Part shown: piece by piece, positions 34,424 through 43,859 of the stretch
Layout: the number at the start of each line of letters is the position of its first letter
How positions within the stretch are numbered: position 1 is the first letter of the stretch
Assembly (NCBI RefSeq): GCF_002933275.1
Contig: NZ_PSSX01000003.1
Location: 1-64,000 of the forward strand
Source: Marinobacter maroccanus
GTDB taxonomy: Bacteria > Pseudomonadota > Gammaproteobacteria > Pseudomonadales > Oleiphilaceae
DNA length: 64,000 nt
Direction of reading: 5' to 3'
Translations under genes and position numbers: made by a program
The notes under the pieces: model-generated
What the model saw: only the letters and a program-made list of their open reading frames with translations
Databases searched by the model: none
What the model was told of the DNA's origin: nothing

Positions 34424-35470
34424 ATGAAACTCTTTGCTACTGCTCGCAAGACTCTGACGGTGTATGCGTCAGCCCTTACCCTCGGTATTACCGCTGCCCT
34501 GTCCGCAGCGCCCGCCGCTGCCCAGGACACCTTTACCTGGAAAGTCCAGTCCCACTGGCCCGGCTCCAGCAGCTCCTACACAGATAGCCTTGGCCGGATC
34601 AAACGGGTTCTGGAAGAGCGCACTGATGGCCGTCTGAAACTGCAGCTTTACGAGGCCGGCTCGCTGTTCAAGGCCACGGACACTTTCAACGCGGTAAGCC
34701 GTGGCATCCTGGAAATGGGCACCATTTCCCCGGCCTATGCCCAGGACAAGATCTCCCTTGCCGGCATTGCCTCTGGCCTGCCGTTTGCCTTCCGCAACGT
34801 TTGGGAGGCCGCCTACTTCCACCAGAATCTGGGGTTCGAACAGATGCTCCGGGACGAAGCGGCAAAGCATGACGTTTACTGGGCCACAGACAAAGTCTAC
34901 CCCACTGAAATGGTGGTCAAGGAGCCGATTGAAAGCGTGGAGGACTTCAACAGCCTGAAGATCCGCTCATCCGGTGCCCTGCAAACCTTCCTGACCGAAG
35001 CCGGGGCCGCCGCCTCGTATATTCCGGGCAGTGAACTCTACTCAGCTCTGGATTCCGGCATCGTGGACGGCGCCCACTGGGGTGCGGCCCAGGGTGCCTA
35101 CAGCATGGGCCTGTATGAAGTGGCCAAGTACCATGTGCAGCCGGCCCTGAACATTGCCGGTACCGACGTCATCATCGTCAGCCAGAAGGCTCTGAACAAG
35201 CTGCCGGAAGACATGCAGAAGATCGTCAAGGATGCTCTCAACGAGCAGTTCTGGATCCGCACCAACGAGTATCAGTACAAGGAGCGCATCACCCTGGCCA
35301 AGGCCATTGAGGAACAGGGCGTGCAACTGAATGTTCTCCCGGATGAAGTCCAGGACAAGCTGGTCGCCACCGCCCAGGCCATGTGGGATGAAGAAGGCAA
35401 GCGCAGCGAGAACGCCAAGAAGGCGCTCGACATGCTGAAAGGCTACTTGGCCGATCTCGGCTATCTCTGA
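34424..35470 (+). CDS. dctP: TRAP transporter periplasmic substrate-binding protein
   Basis: A 348-residue DctP-family protein. A signal peptide (ASALTLGITAALSAAPAAAQ) leads to a mature protein starting DTFTWKVQSHWPGSSS. It has RIKRVLEERTDGRLKLQLYEAGSLF, the substrate-carboxylate Arg region SLKIRSSGALQTFL, and a long helix near GIVDGAHWGAAQGAYSMGLYE. It captures an organic acid in the periplasm for DctQM. This subgroup often binds aromatic, keto- or longer carboxylates rather than malate. GAGG precedes the ATG. A terminator-like hairpin follows before dctQ. Confidence 0.9.
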   Translation: MKLFATARKTLTVYASALTLGITAALSAAPAAAQDTFTWKVQSHWPGSSSSYTDSLGRIKRVLEERTDGRLKLQLYEAGSLFKATDTFNAVSRGILEMGTISPAYAQDKISLAGIASGLPFAFRNVWEAAYFHQNLGFEQMLRDEAAKHDVYWATDKVYPTEMVVKEPIESVEDFNSLKIRSSGALQTFLTEAGAAASYIPGSELYSALDSGIVDGAHWGAAQGAYSMGLYEVAKYHVQPALNIAGTDVIIVSQKALNKLPEDMQKIVKDALNEQFWIRTNEYQYKERITLAKAIEEQGVQLNVLPDEVQDKLVATAQAMWDEEGKRSENAKKALDMLKGYLADLGYL

Positions 35471-35490
35471 TCAGCCAGTGTTCTGACCAG

Positions 35491-35516
35491 GGCCGGGGTC
35501 TTCGACTCCGGCCTTT
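35491..35516 (+). terminator. Attenuator-like terminator between dctP and dctQ
   Basis: GGCCGGGGTC (35491-35500) pairs with GACTCCGGCC (35504-35513) with one mismatch and is followed by TTTCTTT. It would let dctP be made in excess over the membrane subunits, as is usual for binding-protein transporters. Confidence 0.65.
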
Positions 35517-35555
35517 CTTTCCCCGAACCAAACTAGCATCCCGTGGGAGAATGCC

Positions 35556-36104
35556 ATGAGTGTGATGATCGCCGCATTCATGAGAGGGGTTACCCGTCTC
35601 AACGATTTCATCGGCCGGTGGGTTGCCCTCCTGATTTTCGCGATGTTCGTGTTCCTGCTTCTTGAAGTCGGGTTCCGCTATCTTCTCAACTCTCCCACGG
35701 TCTGGACCAACGAACTGACCCAGATGCTTTTCGGCGTCTACGCTGTGATGTCCGGTGGCTACATCATGGCCCATCGCGGCCACGTCAACGTGGACCTGTT
35801 GCATTCGCACCTGAAGCCCCGGAAGCGCGCGGCACTGGATATTGTTACCTCGGTGGTTTTCTTCATTTTCACACTCGCCCTGCTGTGGTTCGGGATCGAC
35901 ATGGCCCAGGAATCCATGTCCGGCTGGGAAACCTCCTACTCGGCCTGGAATCCACCCATCTGGCCGGTGAAGCTGGCCATTCCCATCGGCACCGCGCTGC
36001 TGGTTCTGCAAGGGCTGGTCAAACTGCTTGAAGACATCGCCGTGGCCTTCAACCTCGATTACTACACGCCTCAAGAGTCCGAACCTGAAGGAGATCAGCT
36101 GTGA
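35556..36104 (+). CDS. dctQ: TRAP transporter small permease
   Basis: A 182-residue protein with four membrane segments (starting VALLIFAMFVFLLLEVGFRYLL). The family block WTNELTQMLFGVYAVMSGGYIM and AHRGHVNVDLL lies in the second quarter. It forms a membrane complex with DctM and supports uptake driven by the sodium gradient. GGGAG is upstream of the ATG. The end overlaps dctM by 4 bases. Confidence 0.88.
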   Translation: MSVMIAAFMRGVTRLNDFIGRWVALLIFAMFVFLLLEVGFRYLLNSPTVWTNELTQMLFGVYAVMSGGYIMAHRGHVNVDLLHSHLKPRKRAALDIVTSVVFFIFTLALLWFGIDMAQESMSGWETSYSAWNPPIWPVKLAIPIGTALLVLQGLVKLLEDIAVAFNLDYYTPQESEPEGDQL

Positions 36105-37411
36105 GCATTGAAGCCCTGACTCTCCTGTTCTTCGGTTCGCTGCTGTTTTTCCTGCTGCTGGGCCTGCCGCTGGCGTTTGTTCTCGGTGGCGTCTCGGTGG
36201 TGTTCCTGTATTTCACCTGGGGTTTTGATTCCTTCTACATGGTGGCCTCCCAGATCTGGGGCACAATGGAAAGCTTTACCCTGGTCGCCATCCCTCTGTT
36301 CGTGTTCATGGCCATGATTCTGGAGCGTACCGGTGTGGCCCGGGATCTGTACCGGATGATGCACCTGTGGTGCGGCGGCCTCAGAGGCGGCCTTGCCCTC
36401 GGCACCCTTGGCATCTGCGCGGTGTTTGCCGCCATGGTCGGCATCAGCGGTGCCGCAGTAGTTGCCATGGGAACCATCGCCCTGCCGTCCATGCTCGAGC
36501 GTGGCTATGACAAGAGCATGGCCCTGGGTGTAATCAATACTGGCGGTGGCTGGGGCATCCTGATTCCGCCCAGCATTTTGATGATCCTCTACGCCCTGAT
36601 CACCGGTGTTTCCGTTGGCAAGATGTTCGCTGCGGGCATCATGCCAGGCGTGTTGCTGATGGTGCTGACCGCCATCTACATCATCGTACGCTGCCACCTG
36701 CAGCCGGAACTGGCACCGGCGCTGCCAAAAGAAGAGCGGGGCACCTGGCCGGAGAAATTCCGGGCTCTGCGAGCCGTGCTTCTGCCCATTGGCGTGGTAG
36801 TGATGGTGCTGGGCTCTATCATCGGTGGTATCACGACCCCGACTGAAGCCGCTGCCATGGGTGTTTTCGGCGCCCTCATTTCCGCCGCCGTGTACCGGCA
36901 GTTCAAGTGGAGCATTCTCAAAGAAGCCGCGATCCGCACCTTCAAGCTCACCGGCATGATCATGTGGATCCTGTTCGCGGCCCACGCGTTCAGCGCCGCC
37001 TACCAGAGCATGGGCGCCCAGGAGCTGATCGAAGGCCTGATGAACATGGTTCCCGGCGGCCCCTGGGGCATCATCATCGCCATGATGGTGATCGTGTTCC
37101 TGCTGGCCATGGTGCTGGACCCTGTGGGCATCATGCTGATCACCCTGCCGGTATTCATGCCAATTGTGGAATCCCTGGGCTTCGACCCGATCTGGTTCGG
37201 CATCCTGTTCGTGATCAACATGGAAATCGGCTACATGACGCCACCGTTCGGCTTCAACCTGTTCTACCTGAAGGGCATCGTGCCACCGTCGATCACCATG
37301 AAGGATATCTACAAATCGATCATTCCCTTCGTGATTGTGGAGATCATCGGCATCATCCTGATCATGATCTTCCCGGAGATTGCCACCTGGTTGCCGGATC
37401 TGTTTTTCTGA
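36101..37411 (+). CDS. dctM: TRAP transporter large permease
   Basis: A 436-residue, 12-13-span carrier of the DctM family. It has LFFGSLLFFLLLGLPLAF at the N-terminus, the first hairpin with GISGAAVVAMGTIALP and NTGGGWGILIPPSI, and a matching second half with LDPVGIMLITLPVF and EIGYMTPPFGFNLF. It couples sodium entry to uptake of the substrate delivered by DctP. It probably starts at GTG (36101), overlapping dctQ. The position beside an acyl-CoA degradation cluster suggests import of a dicarboxylic or hydroxy acid. Confidence 0.9.
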   Translation: MSIEALTLLFFGSLLFFLLLGLPLAFVLGGVSVVFLYFTWGFDSFYMVASQIWGTMESFTLVAIPLFVFMAMILERTGVARDLYRMMHLWCGGLRGGLALGTLGICAVFAAMVGISGAAVVAMGTIALPSMLERGYDKSMALGVINTGGGWGILIPPSILMILYALITGVSVGKMFAAGIMPGVLLMVLTAIYIIVRCHLQPELAPALPKEERGTWPEKFRALRAVLLPIGVVVMVLGSIIGGITTPTEAAAMGVFGALISAAVYRQFKWSILKEAAIRTFKLTGMIMWILFAAHAFSAAYQSMGAQELIEGLMNMVPGGPWGIIIAMMVIVFLLAMVLDPVGIMLITLPVFMPIVESLGFDPIWFGILFVINMEIGYMTPPFGFNLFYLKGIVPPSITMKDIYKSIIPFVIVEIIGIILIMIFPEIATWLPDLFF

Positions 37412-37512
37412 GTCTGGGCACACCAAAAATTTGGCAGTGAATCCGTGAAAGCGCTACTCTCATAGGGCTCCCGGCATAAGGAATCCGGGGCCCAACACAA
37501 GGAGAGACACTT

Positions 37513-38097
37513 ATGCGCGGCCCATTACCTGCATCAATCCACACTGCAGTCATCACCACCCTGTTTACCCTGCTCGCATTTTTTTCCGCGGGCACCCAGG
37601 CCCAGGGCCTGTCAGACCAGACCATCTCATCGTTTATTGATAGCTTGAAAGCAGCAGAGCAGCTGAGCTCCGAATTTGAGGACCTGAGTGACGACATGGA
37701 CAGCCAGAATGATGGCACCATGCCCGACTTCTCCCGCATTTTCTCCGATTCGCTGAAGGAACTGGAAGGTCACCAGGCCTATGGTCAGCTTGAGGATCTC
37801 GTGCAGAACCACGGCTTCAATAGCCTTGAAGACTGGGCTGCAACCGGCGACCGGATCTTCCAGGCCTGGATGGCCATCGAGATGGAGCAGCAGAATCCTG
37901 CCGCCCGTCAGGAGATGGACGCGGCCATGGCGGAAATTGAAAACAATCCCAACATGACCGCCGAGCAGAAGGCCCAGATGCGGGCCATGATGCAAAGCGC
38001 AATGGGTGCCATGGAGAGTGCCAGCAATGCACCTCCGGCAGACATAAAAGCGGTTCGCCCCCATGTCGATGCCCTAAGAGACGCTGGCAACTACTGA
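37513..38097 (+). CDS. Small secreted helical protein, unknown function
   Basis: A 194-residue protein that I do not recognise. A signal peptide (TTLFTLLAFFSAGTQAQ) is followed by a mature, acidic, all-helical sequence rich in Met, Gln, Ala and Asp, with EMEQQNPAARQEMDAAMAEI and AEQKAQMRAMMQSAMGAM near the end. It has a strong ribosome site (AAGGAGAG) and its own terminator, so it is probably well expressed as a single gene after dctM. A periplasmic location is inferred; no catalytic motif is visible. Confidence 0.75.
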   Translation: MRGPLPASIHTAVITTLFTLLAFFSAGTQAQGLSDQTISSFIDSLKAAEQLSSEFEDLSDDMDSQNDGTMPDFSRIFSDSLKELEGHQAYGQLEDLVQNHGFNSLEDWAATGDRIFQAWMAIEMEQQNPAARQEMDAAMAEIENNPNMTAEQKAQMRAMMQSAMGAMESASNAPPADIKAVRPHVDALRDAGNY

Positions 38098-38120
38098 TAC
38101 TATGAGGGCCGGAAAAACAA

Positions 38121-38153
38121 AAAGCCCGACGGTTTAACCCGCCGGGCTTTTTT
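38121..38153 (+). terminator. Intrinsic terminator
   Basis: AAAGCCCGACGG (38121-38132) pairs with CCGCCGGGCTTT (38139-38150) with one mismatch, followed by T's and preceded by A's, so it can work in both directions. It separates the small secreted protein gene from the convergent NSS transporter. Confidence 0.88.
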
Positions 38154-38188
38154 GTGCGCGAGCAACCATCAGGTCGCTCAGACAGGCG

Positions 38189-39586
38189 TCACGACATCAG
38201 GTTGTAAACAAACACGATGGCAACGGCAATAGGCGTGACGAACCGGATCAGGTTGTACCAAAGGGTGAAGGCTCCACCCTGAAGCGCCAGATCGGTTTTC
38301 AGCGATTCCCTGGCCACGAACCAGCCGACAAATACCGCCGTCAGTAGGCCGGAAAGCGGCAGCAGCACGTTGGCAGTAAAGAAGTCCAGCAGGTCAAAGA
38401 TGGTCTTGCCCTCGAAGCGCTCGAACATGGCGAGCGGCGCCACGTCGGCCCAGACGTTGAGCGACAGGATCGAGGCAATACCCAGTGCCCAGCAAAGCAC
38501 ACCTACCAGAACGGCACTACCTGTGCGGGCCAGGCTGGTCTTTTCCTCTACCCATTCAACCACCGGCTCCAGCAGGGAAATGCCGGAGGTCCAGGCAGCG
38601 AACAGCAGCAGGATAAAGAACAGAGTGCCAAACAGGCCGCCCATGGGCATATTGCCGAATGCCAGCGGCAGGGTCTGGAAAATCAGTCCGGGGCCGGCAC
38701 CGGCTTCCAGGCCGTTGGCAAACACCACCGGGAAGATGGCCAGGCCGGCCAGAAGGGCGACGACGGTGTCCATGATTGCAACGCTGACGGCCGTTCGGCC
38801 AATGGACACATCCCGGCCCAGATAGGAACCGTAGGCCATCATGATGGCCATGCCCAGGCTGAGGGTGAAGAAGGCGTGACCGAGGGCTATCAGAACCCCG
38901 TTAATGGTCAAAGCCCCAAAATCCGGCGTGAACAGGAAGCTGACGGCCTCACCAAAATGCCCCGTCGTGGTGGCATAGCCAACCGCCACTAGCAGCAGAA
39001 TGAACAGAGCCGGCATCAGGATGGTAACAGCCCGCTCCAGACCACTTTTAAGTCCCTGGGAAACCACCAGAATCACCAGCGCCATAAAGAGGGTGTGCCA
39101 GAGCAGCAACTGACCGGGACTGGCCAGCAGGCTGCCAAACAGCTCACCGATGGAATCCGCGGTGCCGCCGGTAAAGTCACCCATGGCGGCATGTCCTACG
39201 TAGGACGCCGCCCAGCCACCAATCACGGAATAGAAGGACAGAATCACGAAAGCCGCGATCATCCCGATGATGGCAGAGATCCGCCAGCCCGGGGCGCTGA
39301 GATTGCGCTCTGCCACCAGGCGCATGCTGGTGATGGGGTTATGGCGGCCATTTCGGCCGATAAACACTTCCGCCATCATGATGGGAATACCGATTACTGC
39401 GATACACAGCAGGTAAACCAGCACGAAGGCGCCACCACCGTTCTCGCCGGTAACGTAAGGAAACTTCCAGATATTGCCGAGACCGACGGCCGAACCGGTT
39501 GCCGCCAGAATAAACGCCAACCGGGAGGACCAGAGACCACGGGCGGCCCCTGAACCGTTGCCCGAAACCGAGTTGGACTGAGTCAT
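38189..39586 (-). CDS. Sodium-dependent transporter (NSS/SNF family)
   Basis: A 465-residue LeuT-fold symporter with about 11-12 spans. TM1 has the sodium-site pattern ATGSAVGLGNIWKFPYVTGENGGGAF (residues about 31-56, key Gly/Asn/Phe). TM2 is IPIMMAEVFIGR, and later segments include FFTLSLGMAIMMAYGSYL. Members take up amino acids or related compounds with sodium. The substrate is unknown. It is downstream of the chemoreceptor gene on the same strand, with a perfect hairpin between them at 39669-39700. Confidence 0.88.
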   Translation of the reverse strand: MTQSNSVSGNGSGAARGLWSSRLAFILAATGSAVGLGNIWKFPYVTGENGGGAFVLVYLLCIAVIGIPIMMAEVFIGRNGRHNPITSMRLVAERNLSAPGWRISAIIGMIAAFVILSFYSVIGGWAASYVGHAAMGDFTGGTADSIGELFGSLLASPGQLLLWHTLFMALVILVVSQGLKSGLERAVTILMPALFILLLVAVGYATTTGHFGEAVSFLFTPDFGALTINGVLIALGHAFFTLSLGMAIMMAYGSYLGRDVSIGRTAVSVAIMDTVVALLAGLAIFPVVFANGLEAGAGPGLIFQTLPLAFGNMPMGGLFGTLFFILLLFAAWTSGISLLEPVVEWVEEKTSLARTGSAVLVGVLCWALGIASILSLNVWADVAPLAMFERFEGKTIFDLLDFFTANVLLPLSGLLTAVFVGWFVARESLKTDLALQGGAFTLWYNLIRFVTPIAVAIVFVYNLMS

Positions 39587-39668
39587 GTTGTGTTCCTGTG
39601 CTTTTGGCTGAGGAATGTCTTAAAAAGGGATAGCCACGGCGTTGCCGGGGCAATTGGGGCGGGATTCT

Positions 39669-39700
39669 GCCAGCACTGGCGCGTCGATGCCAGTGCTGGC
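39669..39700. other. Perfect 12-bp inverted repeat
   Basis: GCCAGCACTGGC (39669-39680), eight-base loop, GCCAGTGCTGGC (39689-39700). It has no T-run in either direction. It lies after the chemoreceptor stop and 83 bases before the transporter start, so it could be an operator, an mRNA-stabilising hairpin or a weak terminator. Confidence 0.5.
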
Positions 39701-39751
39701 GCCCTCTCGAACCGGGTTGATCCGGCGGGAGGGCAAGGAAGAAAAAGCTAA

Positions 39752-41326
39752 CTAGCCGTTTTTGCTGATAAACCTGGCGATCAGGTCTTTCAGGCCACGG
39801 GACATGGCGCTGAGCCGGTCGCTGCTCTGCTTGGCAGAGTCGGCCTGGGCATCACTGTGATCGGCCAGTTCGGCAATGTTGGTGATCTGGCGATTGATCT
39901 CGTCGGACACCTGGCTCTGTTCTTCAAAGGCTGCAGACATGCTGATAAAGCTGTCAGAAATGGTCTGGATGGACGTTACGATATCCTTCAGGGAGTTCTC
40001 CGCTTCCCTGACCTTCTCAAGCCCCTGGCCTGCCACTGCCTCGCCGTCACGGGTAGCCTGAACCGCCGAGTCCACCTGCTGCCGGAAGTCGTCGATAACG
40101 TTCTGGATCCGCACCGTGGAATCCCGGGTCCGACGGGCCAGGGAGCGCACTTCATCCGCCACCACCGCGAAACCGCGACCCTGTTCACCCGCGCGGGCCG
40201 CTTCAATGGCTGCGTTCAGAGCCAGCAAATTGGTCTGCTCGGCAATCTCGGAAATCAGGTTGGCGGCTTCACCGATGCTGTTGGTGGACTCACCCAGCTT
40301 GCTGATGGTTGCGCCAATCCCGTTTACACGGGTTACCAGCTCCTCGATGGCCACCAGCGCCTCGGCGCTCCGGTCGCTGCCAACACCGGCCAGACGATTG
40401 GCCTCTTCGGCTTCCCGGGCATTGCTGGTGACCGACTCGGCCACTTCCTGGATCGAAGCCGTCATTTCATTGATGGCCGAGGCCGTCTGGTCGGTTTCCG
40501 CCCGCTGCCGGGCAATGGCCGATGCACCGTCACTGATATAGCCGTGAGAGGCTCTCGCCTGCTCGTAGAGCAGTTCCGCCTGGTCATCAATACGCGCCAG
40601 GGCGGTCCGAACCCGGGCCTCTTCACTGACCAGCAACAGCGACAGCTGGGAGAACAGTCCGCGTTCGTCGCTGTAGGTACGAGCAACAATGGGATCGCGG
40701 AAGGCATCTGGGCGCAAGTCCAGCAGCTTGCGCAAACGGGCGGCCAGCGAGCTGAAGACGAGGCCAAAACCCAGGGCGTGACCCACAACGATCAAACCTG
40801 CTGCCAGCCAGGGCTGGTTGATCTGGAGGGCACCGAGGCTGAGCACCAGCGACACCAGGAACGGCCAGCCGGAGCGAAGCATCGACAACGCCCGGTTACT
40901 GAAAGATGAGGTCAGCTTGCCTGCCGAAATCTTGCCATAGAGCCGCTCGGCCCGGGCAATCTGCTCGCGGGTAGGCTCGACCCGCACCGACTCGTAGCCC
41001 ACCATCTGGCCGTTCTCTCGAATCGGCGTAACGTAGGCGCTAACCCAGTAATGGTCGCCGCTCTTCGCGCGGTTCTTGACCACACCCATCCAGGCTTTGC
41101 CGGCCTTCAGGTAATCCCACATATCCTTGAACACAGCCTGGGGCATGTCGGGATGGCGGATGATGTTGTGGGCCTGGCCAACCAGCTCTTCCCGGGAGAA
41201 ACCGCTGATTTCCACAAACTCTTCGTTGCAGTAGGTGATCACCCCTTTCAGGTCCGTGGTGGTAATCAGCCGCCCGCCTTTACGCATTTTGACTTCACGC
41301 TGGGTAACCGGGAGATTCTTACGCAT
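39752..41326 (-). CDS. PAS-containing methyl-accepting chemotaxis protein (Aer-like)
   Basis: A 524-residue receptor. An N-terminal PAS domain ([21 protein letters not shown] to [11 protein letters not shown], about residues 20-105) is followed by two membrane segments (about 155-200) and a cytoplasmic signalling domain with the hairpin tip [23 protein letters not shown] split across about residues 355-380. There is no periplasmic ligand domain, as in the redox receptor Aer. It probably steers energy- or redox-taxis. The start at 41326 with AAGG upstream is preferred over the longer frame from 41416, whose extra N-terminus does not fit Aer-like proteins. Confidence 0.87.
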   Translation of the reverse strand: MRKNLPVTQREVKMRKGGRLITTTDLKGVITYCNEEFVEISGFSREELVGQAHNIIRHPDMPQAVFKDMWDYLKAGKAWMGVVKNRAKSGDHYWVSAYVTPIRENGQMVGYESVRVEPTREQIARAERLYGKISAGKLTSSFSNRALSMLRSGWPFLVSLVLSLGALQINQPWLAAGLIVVGHALGFGLVFSSLAARLRKLLDLRPDAFRDPIVARTYSDERGLFSQLSLLLVSEEARVRTALARIDDQAELLYEQARASHGYISDGASAIARQRAETDQTASAINEMTASIQEVAESVTSNAREAEEANRLAGVGSDRSAEALVAIEELVTRVNGIGATISKLGESTNSIGEAANLISEIAEQTNLLALNAAIEAARAGEQGRGFAVVADEVRSLARRTRDSTVRIQNVIDDFRQQVDSAVQATRDGEAVAGQGLEKVREAENSLKDIVTSIQTISDSFISMSAAFEEQSQVSDEINRQITNIAELADHSDAQADSAKQSSDRLSAMSRGLKDLIARFISKNG

Positions 41327-41479
41327 AAACGGACCTTTTGACTCGGAACGGTGATCACAGGAATAAAAACAGGCGCACAAGGGTAAGCCTTGATGAACAT
41401 CATTGATATTCACCAAAAGTTACCCTGCGTATGGGAGTGTAACGGCAGAGGTTTTCGGAACCTTAGTGCGTGCAGTTAC

Positions 41480-42364
41480 TTATGTTGAAACCGCCAGCCG
41501 GGCTCGGGGATGGAAGCGCGCGTTTACCCATAGGGAGAAGGCAATCACGCCACCGCCAATCGCCAGCCTCAGCAAATCGGCATCGCGATTCCAGATCAGC
41601 AGGTTCACGATCAGGCCCGCAGGCACCAGGGCATTGTTCATGATAGCCAGGGTGCCGGCATCAACCACACAGGCACCGCGGTTCCACAGGAACAGGCCGA
41701 GACCGGAGGCTGCAAGCCCCAGCCATGCCAGGATGCCCCATTGAACCGGGGTGGTGGGCAGCTTGTCGGCATTGCCGAAAATCAGGAAGGATGGCAGCGC
41801 AATGATCAGGGCACCGAAGAAGAAATAGCCAAAGGTGCGGTAGGCAGGCATATCGCTCTGGTAGTGCTGCATCACATGCTTGTAACCCACCTGGCCGGCG
41901 GCAAAGGTAAAATTCGCCACCTGGAGCAACAGAAAGCCGGTGATGAAGTCCTCACTGAGCCCATCGTAGCGTATGATACCCGCCCCGACGGTAGCGATAG
42001 CCGCCGCCAGAAGCGCCACCGGAGAAAAGCGGCGAAACAGGGCGTCATCCAGCAGGGTCACATACAGCGGGGTGAAAATCGTGAACAGCAGTACTTCCGG
42101 GACGGTCAGGTAGCTGAAAGACCGGTACAGACACAGGTAGGTGATCCCGAACTGCAACATGCCGGTTACCAGGATGCCCAGTTTCTGTCCGGAAGCCACG
42201 CCGCGCCAGCGGGTGAACGGCAGGAACACCAGAGCACCGAGCAGAACACGGCTGAGCACCGCAAAATCGCTGTCCACCTGGCCGGCCAGAAATTCGCCGA
42301 TCAGACTGAATGAAAACGCCCACAGAACGGTAACAAAAACCAGAAGTCCCATCGCCACTGCCAT
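41480..42364 (-). CDS. DMT-family (EamA) transporter
   Basis: A 294-residue protein with ten predicted spans in two EamA repeats (first near LLVFVTVLWAFSFSLIGEFL, second near LLLQVANFTFAAGQVGYKH). Family members export amino acids or other metabolites. It is a single gene, divergent from the MATE gene, with a 73-base shared leader. The substrate is unknown. Confidence 0.83.
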   Translation of the reverse strand: MAVAMGLLVFVTVLWAFSFSLIGEFLAGQVDSDFAVLSRVLLGALVFLPFTRWRGVASGQKLGILVTGMLQFGITYLCLYRSFSYLTVPEVLLFTIFTPLYVTLLDDALFRRFSPVALLAAAIATVGAGIIRYDGLSEDFITGFLLLQVANFTFAAGQVGYKHVMQHYQSDMPAYRTFGYFFFGALIIALPSFLIFGNADKLPTTPVQWGILAWLGLAASGLGLFLWNRGACVVDAGTLAIMNNALVPAGLIVNLLIWNRDADLLRLAIGGGVIAFSLWVNARFHPRARLAVST

Positions 42365-42437
42365 CTGTTGTGATCAAGGCGCGTACTTTAACGGTTTTGG
42401 GAGAAACTTGCAGTGCAGAAACAGCGGATAGCACCCC

Positions 42438-43859
42438 ATGGATGAAACCCACCAGCCATTACCGGAACCCCGGCAGCCGCTGGTCGCCAGAACACTCACC
42501 GAGTGGCGAACCCTCGCCATTCTGGGCGGGCCGATCCTGATTGCCCAGGTCGCTCAGATGGCCAACGGCGTGATCGATACCATCATGGCCGGTCACGCCA
42601 GTGCCGAGGATCTGGCCGCGGTGGGTATTGGCAGCAGTCTGTGGATGCCCCTTTTCCTGTTTTTCATGGGCATGCTGGGGGCGCTGCAACCCATCATTTC
42701 CGGTTACAACGGTGCCCGGGAAGTTAACAAAATCATGCCCGCCACCTGGCAGGGCCTGTATCTTGCCGCCGCCGGGTCCGTCATCATGATCCTGCTGCTG
42801 ACCCATGTGCACCCGGTACTCGCGCTTCTGAACCTGGAAGCCAACACCGCCCGCATTACCCAGGGCTATCTGAACGCCTTTGCCTGGGGCATACCGGCAC
42901 TGCTGTTACTCACAGCACTCCGGGGCCTGACCGATGGCCTCGGGCACACTCGAGTGATCATGGCGTTCTCTGTGCTCAGTACACTGATAAACCTGCCCAT
43001 GAACTACATCTTCATCTACGGCAAGCTGGGACTGCCAGCGATGGGCGGGGTCGGCTGTGGCTGGGCCACATCCATTTCCAACGGCGTCGCGGCAGCGGCA
43101 TTGCTGGTGTACCTGAACCGCAGCCGGGTTTACCGTCAGTTTCACCTGATCTCCGATTGGGTAAAGCCGGACCTGGCAGGCATTCGCTACATCCTCGGCA
43201 TCGGCGTACCCATCGGCTTTACCATCTTCGTTGAGGCCAGCCTGTTCTCGGTGATCGCCCTGTTTCTGGCGCCCCTCGGCCCGGTTGTGGTCGCCGGCCA
43301 CCAGATTGCCCTGAACGTGGTGTCTTTACTGTTCATGCTGCCATTAAGTATAGGCATGGCGCTGACACTTCGAGTAAGCTTTCTGATGGGTGCCCGGGCG
43401 CCTGCCACTGCACGACTGATCTCACGCAGCTCGCTGATTCTCGCTTCCGCTACGGCGCTGGTTTTTGCCATACTGCTGTTTGTGTTCTCCCGGGAGATCG
43501 CAGCACTCTACACCAGTGATACCGAGGTTCAGGCGGTCACTGTCAGGCTTCTGATGTTCGCAGCTCTGTTCCAGATTGCCGACGTTATCCAGGTAACCTG
43601 CATCAGCGCTTTGCGCGGCTACAAGGATACCCGCATACCGATGTTTATCATGCTGTTCTCATTCTGGGGCGTGGGCATGCCACTGGGGTATATGCTGACT
43701 TTCATGGACTGGCCGGTGCCGCCCATGGGAGCTGCCGGCTTCTGGGTAGGCCTGACGGGAGGGCTGGCATCGGCCAGCATTCTGTTGGGCTGGCGACTGT
43801 TCCTGTTTGCCCCGGATGACAGTCAGGCTGGATTGGCTGCCGGTTCCCGCGCGCCCTGA
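42438..43859 (+). CDS. MATE-family efflux transporter
   Basis: A 473-residue, 12-span protein with two MatE domains. The N-terminal block GGPILIAQVAQMANGVIDTIMAGH (about residues 31-54) and GIPALLLLTALRGLTDGLGHTRV are typical of the NorM-like branch. The second half repeats the pattern near GIPIGFTIFVEASLFSVIALFLAPLG. It exports cationic compounds using sodium or protons. The end overlaps the convergent GGDEF gene by 37 bases. Confidence 0.88.
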   Translation: MDETHQPLPEPRQPLVARTLTEWRTLAILGGPILIAQVAQMANGVIDTIMAGHASAEDLAAVGIGSSLWMPLFLFFMGMLGALQPIISGYNGAREVNKIMPATWQGLYLAAAGSVIMILLLTHVHPVLALLNLEANTARITQGYLNAFAWGIPALLLLTALRGLTDGLGHTRVIMAFSVLSTLINLPMNYIFIYGKLGLPAMGGVGCGWATSISNGVAAAALLVYLNRSRVYRQFHLISDWVKPDLAGIRYILGIGVPIGFTIFVEASLFSVIALFLAPLGPVVVAGHQIALNVVSLLFMLPLSIGMALTLRVSFLMGARAPATARLISRSSLILASATALVFAILLFVFSREIAALYTSDTEVQAVTVRLLMFAALFQIADVIQVTCISALRGYKDTRIPMFIMLFSFWGVGMPLGYMLTFMDWPVPPMGAAGFWVGLTGGLASASILLGWRLFLFAPDDSQAGLAAGSRAP

